Assembly (NCBI RefSeq): GCF_023822005.2
Contig: NZ_CP098806.1
Coordinates: 2,418,001 to 2,482,000 of the forward strand
DNA: 64,000 bases
Direction of reading: 5' to 3'
Source: Dyadobacter fanqingshengii
GTDB lineage: Bacteria > Bacteroidota > Bacteroidia > Cytophagales > Spirosomataceae
Under the pieces are notes generated by a model. That model worked only from the letters and a program-made list of their open reading frames with translations. It was not told the origin of the DNA and made no database searches. Positions 46,277 through 55,170 of this stretch are shown here, piece by piece. Both the position numbers and the translations under genes were made by a program. Position 1 is the first letter of the stretch. Each line of letters starts with the position of its first letter.

Positions 46277-46600
46277 ATGAACTTACCAAAGGCAGTTGCC
46301 GATTTAGTAGAAACGCAAAACAACTTTGATAGCGTTGCATACGCAAATTGTTTTTCTGAAACAGCCGTAGTTTTCGATGAAGGAAAAACGCACAACGGAA
46401 AAAAAGAAATAGAGCGTTGGATAGCGGATTCTAACGAGCGATACAAGGCGACAATAAAGCCTGTCGGCTTTGAAGAAAAAGAAACGGAAAGCCTTTTGAT
46501 GGCAGAAACTTCGGGAAATTTTGAAGGAAGCCCTATTGTATTAAGCTATCATTTGGAAATAGTTGATGAATTGATTCAGTCGTTGAAAGTCACAGGATAA
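46277..46600 (+). CDS. NTF2/SnoaL-like protein
   Basis: A 107-residue protein with the NTF2-like pattern: MNLPKAVADLVETQNNFDSV, YANCFSETAVVFDEGKTHNG and the ending SYHLEIVDELIQSLKVTG. The family includes small cone-fold isomerases and cyclases as well as non-catalytic proteins. It lies just after the SDR gene and is probably in the same operon. The exact substrate is unknown. Confidence 0.85.
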   Translation: MNLPKAVADLVETQNNFDSVAYANCFSETAVVFDEGKTHNGKKEIERWIADSNERYKATIKPVGFEEKETESLLMAETSGNFEGSPIVLSYHLEIVDELIQSLKVTG

Positions 46601-46608
46601 TTGGTCGA

Positions 46609-46932
46609 CTACCAGGGGAGTACCCCATTAGGCCCGAAAAAGCCTCCGTTAGCAGCTTCCAAGTTCATAGTTGCATACTTTATGGGCACTGCTGCGCCTT
46701 CCTGCGTACTTAGCGTTCCTGTATTATCGTTGAGCTCAGTCCGAATGTGCCCAGGTTCGACAGCATATACCTTTATACCGAAAGGGCCAAGTTCCTTGGC
46801 AAAAGCGGCAGTGATCATATTCAGTGCTGCTTTTGAAGCCGAGTAGCCCATGAAATTGACTTGTCCATAAATAACATTAGGATCTGAGCTCAGGCCGATA
46901 GAGCCAACAATACTACTGAACTGGATTTTCAC
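46609..46932 (-). pseudogene. C-terminal fragment of an SDR oxidoreductase
   Basis: The 107-residue frame begins inside a short-chain dehydrogenase at the catalytic Ser strand (IQFSSIVGSIG), then YSASKAALNMITAAFAKELG with the catalytic Tyr/Lys, and PGHIRTELND. The N-terminal nucleotide-binding half, normally 130 residues with TGxxxGxG, is absent. A GTG could start the frame at 46932, but the protein could not bind cofactor, so it is a relic. It differs from the intact SDR at 45464 and points the other way. Confidence 0.75.
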
Positions 46933-47372
46933 CTAAGTGCATATCGACGAAGTTTTTTTTGAAATTAATTACTGAAATTCTTACTTACCTATTGATGTGT
47001 ATGTTTGGGCTAAACTGTCAAATTACAGTTTAACGTGTGCCATTTCTATTTATCCAATCTGAAAACCTTGTTCAAGTGATGGAAACGAATCTTTGGCACC
47101 TTCAACGGAATTACGCAATAACCACCGAGTAATTTCTGCGGTTAAAGCGCATTGACGAAATCTATATGGTTTTATCTCATAAAATATAGAGACACCATAT
47201 TTTCTTCAAAACGACCGTTTTCATGCACCTGTAAGCAACTTCTGGCAGTTATTTTTAATAAAAGGCTGTGCGCTAATATTGTCGTATTACCCCCTCTTAA
47301 TAGTCTTTTTTGCCCGCAACTTGATTTGAGCTGTTTTTGTAATATTGCTCCGTCAATTATCTAAAGAATCAA
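46933..47372. other. Intergenic region without a supported gene
   Basis: Some 440 bases between the SDR fragment and the RibD-type reductase. One plus-strand frame of 70 codons is Cys-rich and unconvincing. I cannot find the lost 5' half of the SDR here. Confidence 0.5.
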
Positions 47373-47981
47373 ATGAGAAAAATTATTACAAACACCTTCA
47401 TGACATTAGACGGTGTAATGCAGGCTCCGGGCGGCCCAGATGAAGATACCAATAGTGGATTTGAATATGGTGGCTGGTCGGTAACACAATGGGATCACAT
47501 CATGAACGAGGCAATGATCGAAGCTATGAAGGACCCATATGACCTTTTATTAGGCCGTGTTACGTATGAAATTTTTGCGGCCCATTGGCCATTGCTAAAA
47601 GATGATCCCACAGCTGACTTGTTTAACCGGATCAACAAATATGTTGCGACAAAATCATTGGCTACCGCAACGTGGGAAAATACTGTGTTGCTCAATCAAA
47701 ATACAATTGACCAGATAAAAAGCCTTAAGTCAACCGATGGCATTGACTTGCAAGTACATGGTAGCGCCAACCTGATTCAATCTTTGCTGCACCAGGGACT
47801 TATTGATCAAATGAATATCTGGATTTATCCCCTTGTTATTGGAAAAGGGAAAAGACTTTTTGGGGACGGCACGGTGCCATCTAACTTCAAACTTGTCAAA
47901 CATGCAATCTCGACTACCGGTGTAATCATTACATCCTTTGAACAAAATGGAAGGATACCAATCGGTTCATTCGCTTCTTAG
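47373..47981 (+). CDS. RibD C-terminal-domain (dihydrofolate reductase-like) protein
   Basis: A 202-residue protein with the RibD_C pattern: MRKIITNTFMTLDGVMQAPG, LLLGRVTYEIFAAHWP, DLQVHGSANLIQSLLHQGL and the ending IDQMNIWIYPLVIGKGKRLF. Members of this family are NADPH-dependent reductases related to dihydrofolate reductase. The substrate of the stand-alone kind is usually unknown. No riboflavin genes are nearby, so a riboflavin role is not implied. Confidence 0.9.
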   Translation: MRKIITNTFMTLDGVMQAPGGPDEDTNSGFEYGGWSVTQWDHIMNEAMIEAMKDPYDLLLGRVTYEIFAAHWPLLKDDPTADLFNRINKYVATKSLATATWENTVLLNQNTIDQIKSLKSTDGIDLQVHGSANLIQSLLHQGLIDQMNIWIYPLVIGKGKRLFGDGTVPSNFKLVKHAISTTGVIITSFEQNGRIPIGSFAS

Positions 47982-48286
47982 GTGCGGCGCATTTCAGGTG
48001 CTCGATAGGAGCTTACCGCACAATCTCACCCTCGCTCAATGACCAAGAGGGAGTTTATTTCAACTGATAAGTTTACGATTATACCACGGTTTGAATGAAC
48101 CCAACTGTGCAAAATATCTTTGTTATAACAGTGCAAAACAATTCTAAAATTTACATCTTGTTTATAGATGACCTCTACTACATGTTGTAATTCCACTTTT
48201 CCAATGATAACCTGCTAATGCTGATTTAGTAGTGTTTAGCTTACTTTCCTGAATGCACTATTACAATTGTTCATAAACATCGGATA
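47982..48286. other. Intergenic region without a supported gene
   Basis: About 305 bases between the convergent RibD-type reductase and outer-membrane receptor genes. No gene, repeat or clear terminator seen. Confidence 0.5.
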
Positions 48287-50719
48287 TCAGTTCTCCTTGG
48301 TATCACTTCTACGTCTTTCATCCGCAGCGGAGTCGCTCTTTTTGATTTTGTTGATTTGCCCGCCGAAGTTATAGGTGAAGTTTAATCGTACGGTCGTCGT
48401 TTCGTACCTGTTTTCCCAAACCTGCCGGAGTGCCAGCGATTGTTGTAAATACCTGTTTTTAAAAGTATTGAAGATGTCTGTCACGTTCAGCGAGACGGTT
48501 GCCCGTTTTTTTAACAAGGATTGCCGTAAGCCGGATGTTAATGTAAAATAAGCGTCGGTTTTAATGTTACGTTCCTGTGATTTTCCACGGTAGCGAAAGA
48601 GAATCAGCCAGGATAACTGTTTAGTAAGTGAAAAGCTGTTGTAAGTGTCAAAATTGAAGGTTGTAATGCCCGTTATATTTACATGATCATCCACCAATTG
48701 ATAGGATAACTTTCGCAAATTGATATTCGTGCTTGTGTACCACCAAGGCTTGATCTGACGATTATAAGCTGTAATCAGGCTCACAGTTTGTGTGTAGCGA
48801 TTATTGACCGGTCTGGTCACCGTGCTGTCTCCGCGCTCGTTCTGAAAAGCAAAATAGGTAAAGTCGCGAAAATCGATCCCGAAGTTGGCAGTTACAAAAA
48901 GTGCGTTGCGGTAGGCCAGCGTAGCCGAACCGTTATAGGATGAAACAGGTCGCAGGTTAGGATTTCCTTGTACAAAATTGTTTGCATTGACAATCCGGAG
49001 CAGCGGGTTCATATTCTCGTAGGTCGGCCGGTTTGTCTTTTTGTCAAAACTGACAATAAAGCTATGCTTTTCAGTGACTTTATAATCAAAAAATACCGTA
49101 GGAAATAGTTGAATATAATTCTGGCTGAACCGCTGGCTTGACTGCAATTGGCGACCGCTGTTCCAGGTACCTTCCACCCGTAAACCGAGCTGGTAGGATA
49201 ATTTTTTCAGCTCCTGATGAAATGTAGTATATAATGCATGAATGCTTTCCGAATAGCGGTAAAGGTCACTTTGCGAGTCATTGGGTATCAATTTGCTTCC
49301 ATTAATGTCATAGAGCACGTTTCGGTTATATGTCTCCACGTAGCTAGACTTGAACCCGGATTCCATCTGCGCTTTGTGTTTGAGCGGAATGGTCAAGTCG
49401 GCTTTGGCCGAATAAACGTCAAATGCATTATTCTGATCGAAGAAAGTGCGTCTCAGCTCATCACGACCCTGACTAAATACCCGCTCAGTGTTATGCTGGT
49501 CGGAATAGTTGACATTCCGGTAATAATCCAGATCGACGGTTAGTTCTTTGCCCAGAGTATCCATTTGATGGAGCAAATGCAGGCCGGAGGAAAAGTTGTT
49601 CATTTTTGTTTTGACACGGTTATCAAAATTGCTGGCCAAGCTTTTTTCATCAAGGTTCATCATCTCAGAAAAAGCATTCTTTTTAAACAATTGCAGTGCA
49701 TTCGTAACTGCGAATGACAGTGTGGTTTTCTTTGTTAAATAAAGGTCCAGGCCAATACTGGGTGTAATATTGTTCATTTGCCGGACACTTTTGATCAGTG
49801 ATTCGGTGCCACCGGAAATTATGCCAGGCTCTCCGGCCGGGGTTGCCAAAATGTAATTATCGACAAAATATTTATTGAAATTGTAGTCCGTATTCAGTAG
49901 CAGATTGTACTTGCCTGTTTTAAAATTAAGATTAAATCCGCCGCTGTATTTGGCATATCGCCCAAATCCCCCACCACCGTAGGCATTGCCTCTGAGCCCT
50001 TCCCTACTGCCTCTTTTCCTGACAATATTGATGATGCCGCCACTCGCAGAAGCGTCGTATTTGGAGGACGGACGAGCAATCAGCTCTACCCTCTCAATGG
50101 ATGTGGCCGACATACCCCGAAGTAAGCCTGCCAGCGCATCGGCGGAGAGTGGAGTTGGTTTACCGTCAATGTATATACGTACGTTTCGACCGTTCAAATA
50201 GACCATATTGTCGGGGTTAACCTGTATGCCCGGCAGCCGGTCCATTACTTCCATCAGAGAAGAACCACCGGCAAGCTGATCGTTCAGGTTAATTACAATT
50301 TTGTCGGCTCGCTGCTCGATAAATGGCTTTTGTCCTGTAATAATAACAGCTGACAGATTTTTAGTCGCGGGTTTCAGTTGGATATCCCCCAGCTCATTAG
50401 CTCTGGCAACGGCAACAGATTCGATTTCCTTTCTGTATGTTTCGTAGCCTAGCATTGTTATTTCAAGCATAAAAACGCCCGTTGGAACATTAAGGAGTGT
50501 AAACTTTCCGTCAATTTCACTCAGTGCCGTTTTGATAACTGTGGAATCATGTAAAGCTTTCAAAATGATCGCCGCAAATGGAAGCGGCTGTTGTTTTTCG
50601 TCCAGGATCACACCGGAAACATGGGTATCAACCATTTCCTGGGCAATCGAAAATCTTGGTAAAAAGTCGAAAAACAATAGCAGCACTAAGAAGCTGGTAT
50701 AACCCGCAAATTTTTTCAT
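48287..50719 (-). CDS. Outer-membrane beta-barrel (TonB-dependent receptor-like) protein
   Basis: An 810-residue outer-membrane protein. A signal peptide (residues 1-26) is followed by a carboxypeptidase-regulatory-like domain (HVSGVILDEKQQPLPFAAII). A plug follows (VIITGQKPFIEQRADKIVIN; GIQVNPDNMVYLNGRNVRIY; IERVELIARPSSKYDAS) and then a large barrel of the outer-membrane beta-barrel family. It resembles the receptors often found beside BlaI/M56 pairs. The substrate is unknown. It is downstream of the M56-TonB gene, separated by 146 bases that hold a large palindrome. Confidence 0.9.
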   Translation of the reverse strand: MKKFAGYTSFLVLLLFFDFLPRFSIAQEMVDTHVSGVILDEKQQPLPFAAIILKALHDSTVIKTALSEIDGKFTLLNVPTGVFMLEITMLGYETYRKEIESVAVARANELGDIQLKPATKNLSAVIITGQKPFIEQRADKIVINLNDQLAGGSSLMEVMDRLPGIQVNPDNMVYLNGRNVRIYIDGKPTPLSADALAGLLRGMSATSIERVELIARPSSKYDASASGGIINIVRKRGSREGLRGNAYGGGGFGRYAKYSGGFNLNFKTGKYNLLLNTDYNFNKYFVDNYILATPAGEPGIISGGTESLIKSVRQMNNITPSIGLDLYLTKKTTLSFAVTNALQLFKKNAFSEMMNLDEKSLASNFDNRVKTKMNNFSSGLHLLHQMDTLGKELTVDLDYYRNVNYSDQHNTERVFSQGRDELRRTFFDQNNAFDVYSAKADLTIPLKHKAQMESGFKSSYVETYNRNVLYDINGSKLIPNDSQSDLYRYSESIHALYTTFHQELKKLSYQLGLRVEGTWNSGRQLQSSQRFSQNYIQLFPTVFFDYKVTEKHSFIVSFDKKTNRPTYENMNPLLRIVNANNFVQGNPNLRPVSSYNGSATLAYRNALFVTANFGIDFRDFTYFAFQNERGDSTVTRPVNNRYTQTVSLITAYNRQIKPWWYTSTNINLRKLSYQLVDDHVNITGITTFNFDTYNSFSLTKQLSWLILFRYRGKSQERNIKTDAYFTLTSGLRQSLLKKRATVSLNVTDIFNTFKNRYLQQSLALRQVWENRYETTTVRLNFTYNFGGQINKIKKSDSAADERRRSDTKEN

Positions 50720-50762
50720 GGCAAAGCTGTTTGAACTGAAAATTTCTAATCAGAACAAATGT

Positions 50763-50802
50763 ATAACTTATATTTTAGTTAATAAACTATTTTATAAGTT
50801 AT
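50763..50802. promoter_or_regulatory. 40-bp palindrome upstream of the receptor: candidate BlaI-type operator
   Basis: ATAACTTA (50763-50770) and TAAGTTAT (50795-50802) frame an inner TAGTT/AACTA pair (50776-50780 and 50785-50789) about one shared centre; 16 of 20 positions pair. It lies 44 to 83 bases upstream of the receptor ATG. The TAGTT/AACTA core matches the palindrome before blaI. Confidence 0.5.
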
Positions 50803-50865
50803 TATGGCTTATTATTTAGTTATAATAATTCTGCCTTTCCCAATTCTGCTATTGTATCCTGTCAA

Positions 50866-51996
50866 TCAATTAGTTGACGACAATTGGTAGCCAAGTTTTA
50901 TTTCATGCCTCACACGCACCACTCGGCCGTCTTGTAGGCCGGGCGACCATCTGGGTGAGTTGCGGATGATCCTGACAGCCTCGCTGTTTAACTTTGCGTT
51001 CGGGCTGTCCATTACCTGGGGCGATACTACATTGCCATCGGCATCGACAACGAAGCTTACTAACACCTTTCCCTGATCGTGGTGCACTTTGAATATGTCC
51101 GATTGGCTTACCTCCTTACTCAGATAACCCAGAAAAGCATCCAGGCCGCCGGGGAAGGCCGGAGCAACAGAGCCTTTTCGGCCCATTTCGGCAGTTGCAG
51201 CAGGATTTTTGTACAAAGCAGAAAATGACGTAAGACAAAGCAGAACAGGGATTAGCAAGACATATTTCGCAAGATTTGCCTTGGAAGCGTTGTTCCTTCC
51301 CAGCATTGCGATCCGTTGTTTAAGTAAATGTTTATCAGTAAAAGCATTGGTCATCTCAGGTGAGGATTGCGACGACCTGTTCAGGATCAGCGATGCATAT
51401 TGGTAGTAATTGCCGAAATGCCTTGCTGTTTCGCGATCTGCTAGAAACTCGTGCGTCCTTTTGATGCTTCGCTGGTAGAAATAAACAACCGGATTAAACC
51501 AGGCGACGATGGCCACTATTTCAAAAAACAAAATATCCAGGCTGTGCCACTGCCTGATATGCACATCTTCGTGGTAATCGATCATCTCAGAATTCGCTGC
51601 GTTGCGATCAATTACTTTGTATTTAAAAAATGAGAATGCAGCATTATGCGCAGGTTTCTTGATTTTGTTTCTGATATACAGCAATCTGATTATTAGCCAG
51701 CCGACTTTAAAAAAAACGCCCGTAAAATAGATCCATTTCAACCAATCAGTGATGTGAACATTCCACATTTGCGGAGCAACTTGCGATAGCGTCTCACCAT
51801 GAATCACCAGATCCAGGGGAATAGAGGCAGATAAATGCGCGTTGACGGGAATCGCCGGAATGCAGAACGAAAGTACCGCAAGCCCAATCAAAGAAATTCT
51901 GTTAAGCGTGAAATATGTCTGTTTTTCCAGAAAAACTTTGTAAAATCCGAAGCCCGCGATAAGACAAATATGGACTAAGATGAAGTAAACTGTCAT
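50866..51996 (-). CDS. M56-family (BlaR1-like) metallopeptidase with TonB C-terminal domain
   Basis: A 376-residue inner-membrane protein. Hydrophobic segments lie at about 4-22, 32-50, 88-106 and 245-262. The M56 zinc motif is HEDVH (His142-Glu143 to His146), followed by IVAWFNPVVYFYQRSIKRTH and FLADRE. The periplasmic C-terminus is a TonB domain (VLVSFVVDADGNVVSPQVMD; AVRIIRNSPRWSPGLQDGRV). BlaR1-like proteins cleave their BlaI repressor partner. Here the fused TonB domain suggests contact with an outer-membrane receptor such as the one next door (inference). It overlaps the blaI-type gene by 4 bases. Confidence 0.92.
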   Translation of the reverse strand: MTVYFILVHICLIAGFGFYKVFLEKQTYFTLNRISLIGLAVLSFCIPAIPVNAHLSASIPLDLVIHGETLSQVAPQMWNVHITDWLKWIYFTGVFFKVGWLIIRLLYIRNKIKKPAHNAAFSFFKYKVIDRNAANSEMIDYHEDVHIRQWHSLDILFFEIVAIVAWFNPVVYFYQRSIKRTHEFLADRETARHFGNYYQYASLILNRSSQSSPEMTNAFTDKHLLKQRIAMLGRNNASKANLAKYVLLIPVLLCLTSFSALYKNPAATAEMGRKGSVAPAFPGGLDAFLGYLSKEVSQSDIFKVHHDQGKVLVSFVVDADGNVVSPQVMDSPNAKLNSEAVRIIRNSPRWSPGLQDGRVVRVRHEIKLGYQLSSTN

Positions 51997-52376
51997 TTTC
52001 CGGATTGTTGATCTTTCAATGTGAGAAGCATTTTGTTTATTTCCTTGACATCTTCTTCCGGGATTTTTTGCTCATCAATAAAAAAGGAAAACAGTTTTTG
52101 TGCCGAGTTATCAAAATAGTTGCCCATTAATTTCATCAGCTGAAACCGCTTATATTCTTCCCTCGAGATCAAAGGATAATAACGGTGACTTTTACCAAAT
52201 GCATCATAACCTACAAGCCCCTTCGTTTCCAGGACACGCATAATCGTTGATACGGAGCTATGTACAGGCTTAGGTTCCGGCATTTGATCAATAATCTCCC
52301 TGATGAAAGCTCGTTGCATCTTCCATAACGCCTGCATCAGTTGCTCTTCTGCTTTGGTAAGGTCCTTTGCTTCCAT
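51993..52376 (-). CDS. BlaI/MecI-family transcriptional repressor
   Basis: A 127-residue repressor from the ATG at 52374-52376 (MEAKDLTKAEEQLMQALWKM); a TTG eight codons upstream is rejected. It has the BlaI winged helix (REIIDQMPEPKPVHSSVSTI; MRVLETKGLVGYDAFGKSHR). The C-terminal helices form the dimer. BlaI repressors bind palindromic operators and are removed by proteolysis by their M56 partner, which overlaps here. A palindrome lies 24 to 39 bases upstream, so it probably represses its own operon. Confidence 0.93.
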   Translation of the reverse strand: MEAKDLTKAEEQLMQALWKMQRAFIREIIDQMPEPKPVHSSVSTIMRVLETKGLVGYDAFGKSHRYYPLISREEYKRFQLMKLMGNYFDNSAQKLFSFFIDEQKIPEEDVKEINKMLLTLKDQQSGK

Positions 52377-52399
52377 TCGGGCATAATTATTTGAATACA

Positions 52400-52415
52400 A
52401 ACTAAAAAATTAGTT
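52400..52415. promoter_or_regulatory. Palindrome upstream of the BlaI-type gene: candidate operator
   Basis: A perfect inverted repeat, AACTAA and TTAGTT around AAAA, 24 bases before the repressor ATG. It shares AACTA/TAGTT half-sites with the 40-bp palindrome before the receptor gene. Confidence 0.5.
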
Positions 52416-52811
52416 ACCAAACATGCAACCCTGCACTAAAATAAAGACGAATATATATAAGACCTTTCAAAAGCTTTAAGACTAGGAATTTGTTTTGACG
52501 AAGCGCCTGGTTCTTTACAACGGAAACTTCCATATCCGCAGATTTACAATATGTTGCTTTCGATGGAGTACGGAAACACGACCGTATCTGCGAACTCCAA
52601 ATCTTTGTTTTGAGGGATGGCGAAACAGGCAGTTCTGGCACGATTAAGCCAAAATCAGATGTTGGCATCAAAATCTTTAATCAGTATCAATTGAGTCGGC
52701 ATTATTGAAGGAGCTTAGAAATTCATTTTTTCAACAATCGTTCGAGTTGCAGCGGTAATTATATAAATAAACCTATATTTAGACTTTCTTAAATATATAA
52801 TTAACAATTAT
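52416..52811. other. Intergenic region without a supported gene
   Basis: About 395 bases between the BlaI operator and the ChaN-like gene. A minus-strand 85-codon frame shows no recognisable pattern. The right 60 bases are very AT-rich and probably carry the promoter of the gene at 52812. Confidence 0.45.
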
Positions 52812-54140
52812 ATGTGTGCTTTTATAAGTTTGGTTGCTTGCTGTTTGTTAAACCTCCCACTATCACTTGGGACTAAACATTCTGTTGAAAGAAATGTCGC
52901 TACCCATCAAACAGACTACGATTCGATCCGTATTCCTGAGGCGTATGAATTGTTCAGCTTTGCAGATTCGGTGATTGGAGTACATGGGTATAAACAAGCC
53001 GTGGATTTGCTTGGCAAATATGAGAGTTCATATAGTGATCCGATGGAAAAAAGTATGTTCAATCAGGTCATGATGACTTATTTATCATATAATGGTGATA
53101 TTAAAGCGGCGCAGAAATATGAAGCACGCCTAAGTCCGAAGAAACAACTGGAAAATTACTCGTTTTCTGAAAATCTTGTGATTGAGCCTGCAAAAACGGT
53201 AATTATAAAAAGAAGTGCCAATAAACAGGTTGTCATGTTTAATGAAGCGCATCATCGCCCGCAGCAACGCGCCTTCATCAGGAGTCTGTTAGAGGATTTT
53301 TACAGCCTAGGATTTAGAACATTGTTTGTGGAAGCATATTTCGAGAATCAGGACTCCCTATTAAATGAACGGGGATACCCACTTCAAAATACCGGCACTT
53401 ACACAAAGGAACCCGCTTTCGGGGAAATGCTCAGAGAAGCAAAAAGACTTGGCTTTACAATTGCTTCTTATGACAATGATACAGCTGCATGCGAATCTTC
53501 GGAGCCATTTGTTTGCGCCAATCAAAGGGAAAAGGTGTCAGCCGAGAATCTTTTTAACTTCCTCAAAGCAAATCCAAAAGCCAAGATATTGGTAGCCGCA
53601 GGATATGCTCATATCGTTAAAAAATCTGATGATGGATGGATCAAGATGGCGGAGCAATTTAAAAACCTGTCTGGTATTGATCCGCTATCGATTGACCTTG
53701 TCAGTATGGGTGAACGGTTGACTAAGGAACACGAAAACAAATTTTATAGAGCTGCTCATGAAAAATTCAAGGTCACTACTCCGTCAATCATTTTGGATAA
53801 GACTACGCAAGACGCTTTCCTGGCAAATTATCGGCCGGAACAGATCGATTTGCAAGTTGTTTTTCCAAGGACTCAATATACGAATGGGTATGCCGACTGG
53901 TTATCCTCAGGATATCAAAAAGTGATCAATGTAAACCTTTCCAAAATGAATTATAAGACAGGAGACTTATTGCAGGTTTATATTAAAAGTGAATTAGAAG
54001 CCCATAATAAACAAGCCGTCCCAATCTTGCAACACCCGTTATCAGGCATTCAACAGCAAAAACTAATGCTCCCAAGCGGTTACACCTATCAAATTGTCAT
54101 TGACCACGGAATAACCAAATCCACTGCTGATAGTCAATGA
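52812..54140 (+). CDS. Exported ChaN/Tiki-like protein
   Basis: A 442-residue protein with an N-terminal hydrophobic signal (MCAFISLVACCLLNLPLSLG). The centre has NEAHHRPQQRAFIRSLLEDF and TLFVEAYFENQDS, then FTIASYDNDTAACES and ILVAAGYAHIVKKSDDGWIK. This pattern of an Asn-Glu-Ala-His start and a late Ala-Gly-Tyr-Ala-His recalls the ChaN/Tiki and erythromycin-esterase-like fold. Members bind haem or cleave peptides, but no role can be fixed here. It is monocistronic, with 360 non-coding bases before the next gene. Confidence 0.55.
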   Translation: MCAFISLVACCLLNLPLSLGTKHSVERNVATHQTDYDSIRIPEAYELFSFADSVIGVHGYKQAVDLLGKYESSYSDPMEKSMFNQVMMTYLSYNGDIKAAQKYEARLSPKKQLENYSFSENLVIEPAKTVIIKRSANKQVVMFNEAHHRPQQRAFIRSLLEDFYSLGFRTLFVEAYFENQDSLLNERGYPLQNTGTYTKEPAFGEMLREAKRLGFTIASYDNDTAACESSEPFVCANQREKVSAENLFNFLKANPKAKILVAAGYAHIVKKSDDGWIKMAEQFKNLSGIDPLSIDLVSMGERLTKEHENKFYRAAHEKFKVTTPSIILDKTTQDAFLANYRPEQIDLQVVFPRTQYTNGYADWLSSGYQKVINVNLSKMNYKTGDLLQVYIKSELEAHNKQAVPILQHPLSGIQQQKLMLPSGYTYQIVIDHGITKSTADSQ

Positions 54141-54503
54141 TTTAGGCTGAACCCGACAAGTTGAATGAAACGCCTGTGCAACTCTAAGACCGGTGGCTCT
54201 GAAGAATATTACAAGACAGCCGAAACATTTTCTCCCCTGGCTTTGACAGAAATGACAACCTGGATACTTCAAATAACACATTCGTAAATGTTAAAAGAAC
54301 ACAACCACTTAATTCACAATATAAAAGGCCACTTTCTCGCAGCAAGGTCTTTAACAAGTAAGAAGGTTTGCTGCTTAGCACCGGGCGCAGCATACTTTTT
54401 TGCTTTCAAATAGAAAAAATCGTTTCAAAAAAACAGCGAGTCTGTGACAAATCTTTACTGTAAGCGTACTAATAGTTGAAATAGCTTTGAAGCCGCAGAA
54501 CTT
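54141..54503. other. Intergenic region without a supported gene
   Basis: About 360 bases between the ChaN-like and ECF sigma genes. Minus-strand frames overlap one another and look spurious. It should hold the promoter of the sigma factor. Confidence 0.45.
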
Positions 54504-54998
54504 ATGTCCTTTGAGAAAGATTTTATCAGAACCATCCAGGATCATACCGGTATTATTAACGGTATCTGCAAGACATATTTTCCAAAATCTGATGATTTTA
54601 AAGATGCCAGGCAAGATGTCATTTTACAGCTGTGGCGTTCCTTTCCAACGTTTCGAGGAGAGTCAAAGATCAGTACCTGGATTTACAGGGTGGCTCTTAA
54701 TACCATTTTAGCCAAAAGGAAAAAGGATCACAACCTGGATGCAAATGAACCATTATCACAACTGCATCTTGATCATATTACTTCCGGCGCCGATGGAACG
54801 GCAGATTTTATCCAGGAATTTTCCTGGTTGGTAAGTACCCTCGAGGATTGTGACAGGGCTATTTTTATTCTTTTGGTTGAAGGATATTCAAACAAGGAAA
54901 TTGCTGTCATACTTGATCTAACTGCAACTAATATAAGCACAAGGCTGAACCGAGTAAAACACAAACTTAAAGACCGTTATCTCAATGAACAACAGTAG
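54504..54998 (+). CDS. ECF-type RNA polymerase sigma factor
   Basis: A 164-residue sigma-70-family protein. Region 2 has KTYFPKSDDFKDARQDVILQ, LWRSFPTFRGESKISTWIYR and VALNTILAKRKK. Region 4 has LVEGYSNKEIAVILDLTATN followed by ISTRLNRVKHKLKDRYL. The length is typical of ECF sigma factors. Its end overlaps the next gene, a probable anti-sigma remnant, by 14 bases, the common sigma/anti-sigma coupling. Confidence 0.92.
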   Translation: MSFEKDFIRTIQDHTGIINGICKTYFPKSDDFKDARQDVILQLWRSFPTFRGESKISTWIYRVALNTILAKRKKDHNLDANEPLSQLHLDHITSGADGTADFIQEFSWLVSTLEDCDRAIFILLVEGYSNKEIAVILDLTATNISTRLNRVKHKLKDRYLNEQQ

Positions 54999-55170
54999 GT
55001 TACAACAAGCTTGGGAGCAACAAAAAATGAATTTTCAAGATCAGCTGATCTCGGAAGACGAAATTCTGTTTGCAATACTTCCGGATCATGATAAACAACA
55101 GAGAGTTCGAAGGCTGCTTTACAACGCATCGTCTTTTGTATTCTTACTCATCTTTTGTCAAACCTGTTAA
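54985..55170 (+). CDS. Short putative anti-sigma-like protein
   Basis: A 61-residue protein (MNNSRLQQAWEQQKMNFQDQ ...) with a soluble helical N-terminus and a C-terminal hydrophobic stretch (ASSFVFLLIFCQTC). It resembles the start of the membrane-anchored proteins encoded after ECF sigma genes in this phylum, which are normally 120 residues or more. The frame ends with TAATG, where the stop overlaps the lgt start. So either it is a natural short form or a truncated remnant whose 3' part was lost when lgt became joined to it. Confidence 0.5.
   Translation: MNNSRLQQAWEQQKMNFQDQLISEDEILFAILPDHDKQQRVRRLLYNASSFVFLLIFCQTC

Noticed and set aside
52414..52671. 85-codon minus-strand frame upstream of the BlaI-type gene
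   Set aside because: It begins in non-coding DNA, has no family pattern and runs into the operator region; probably chance.
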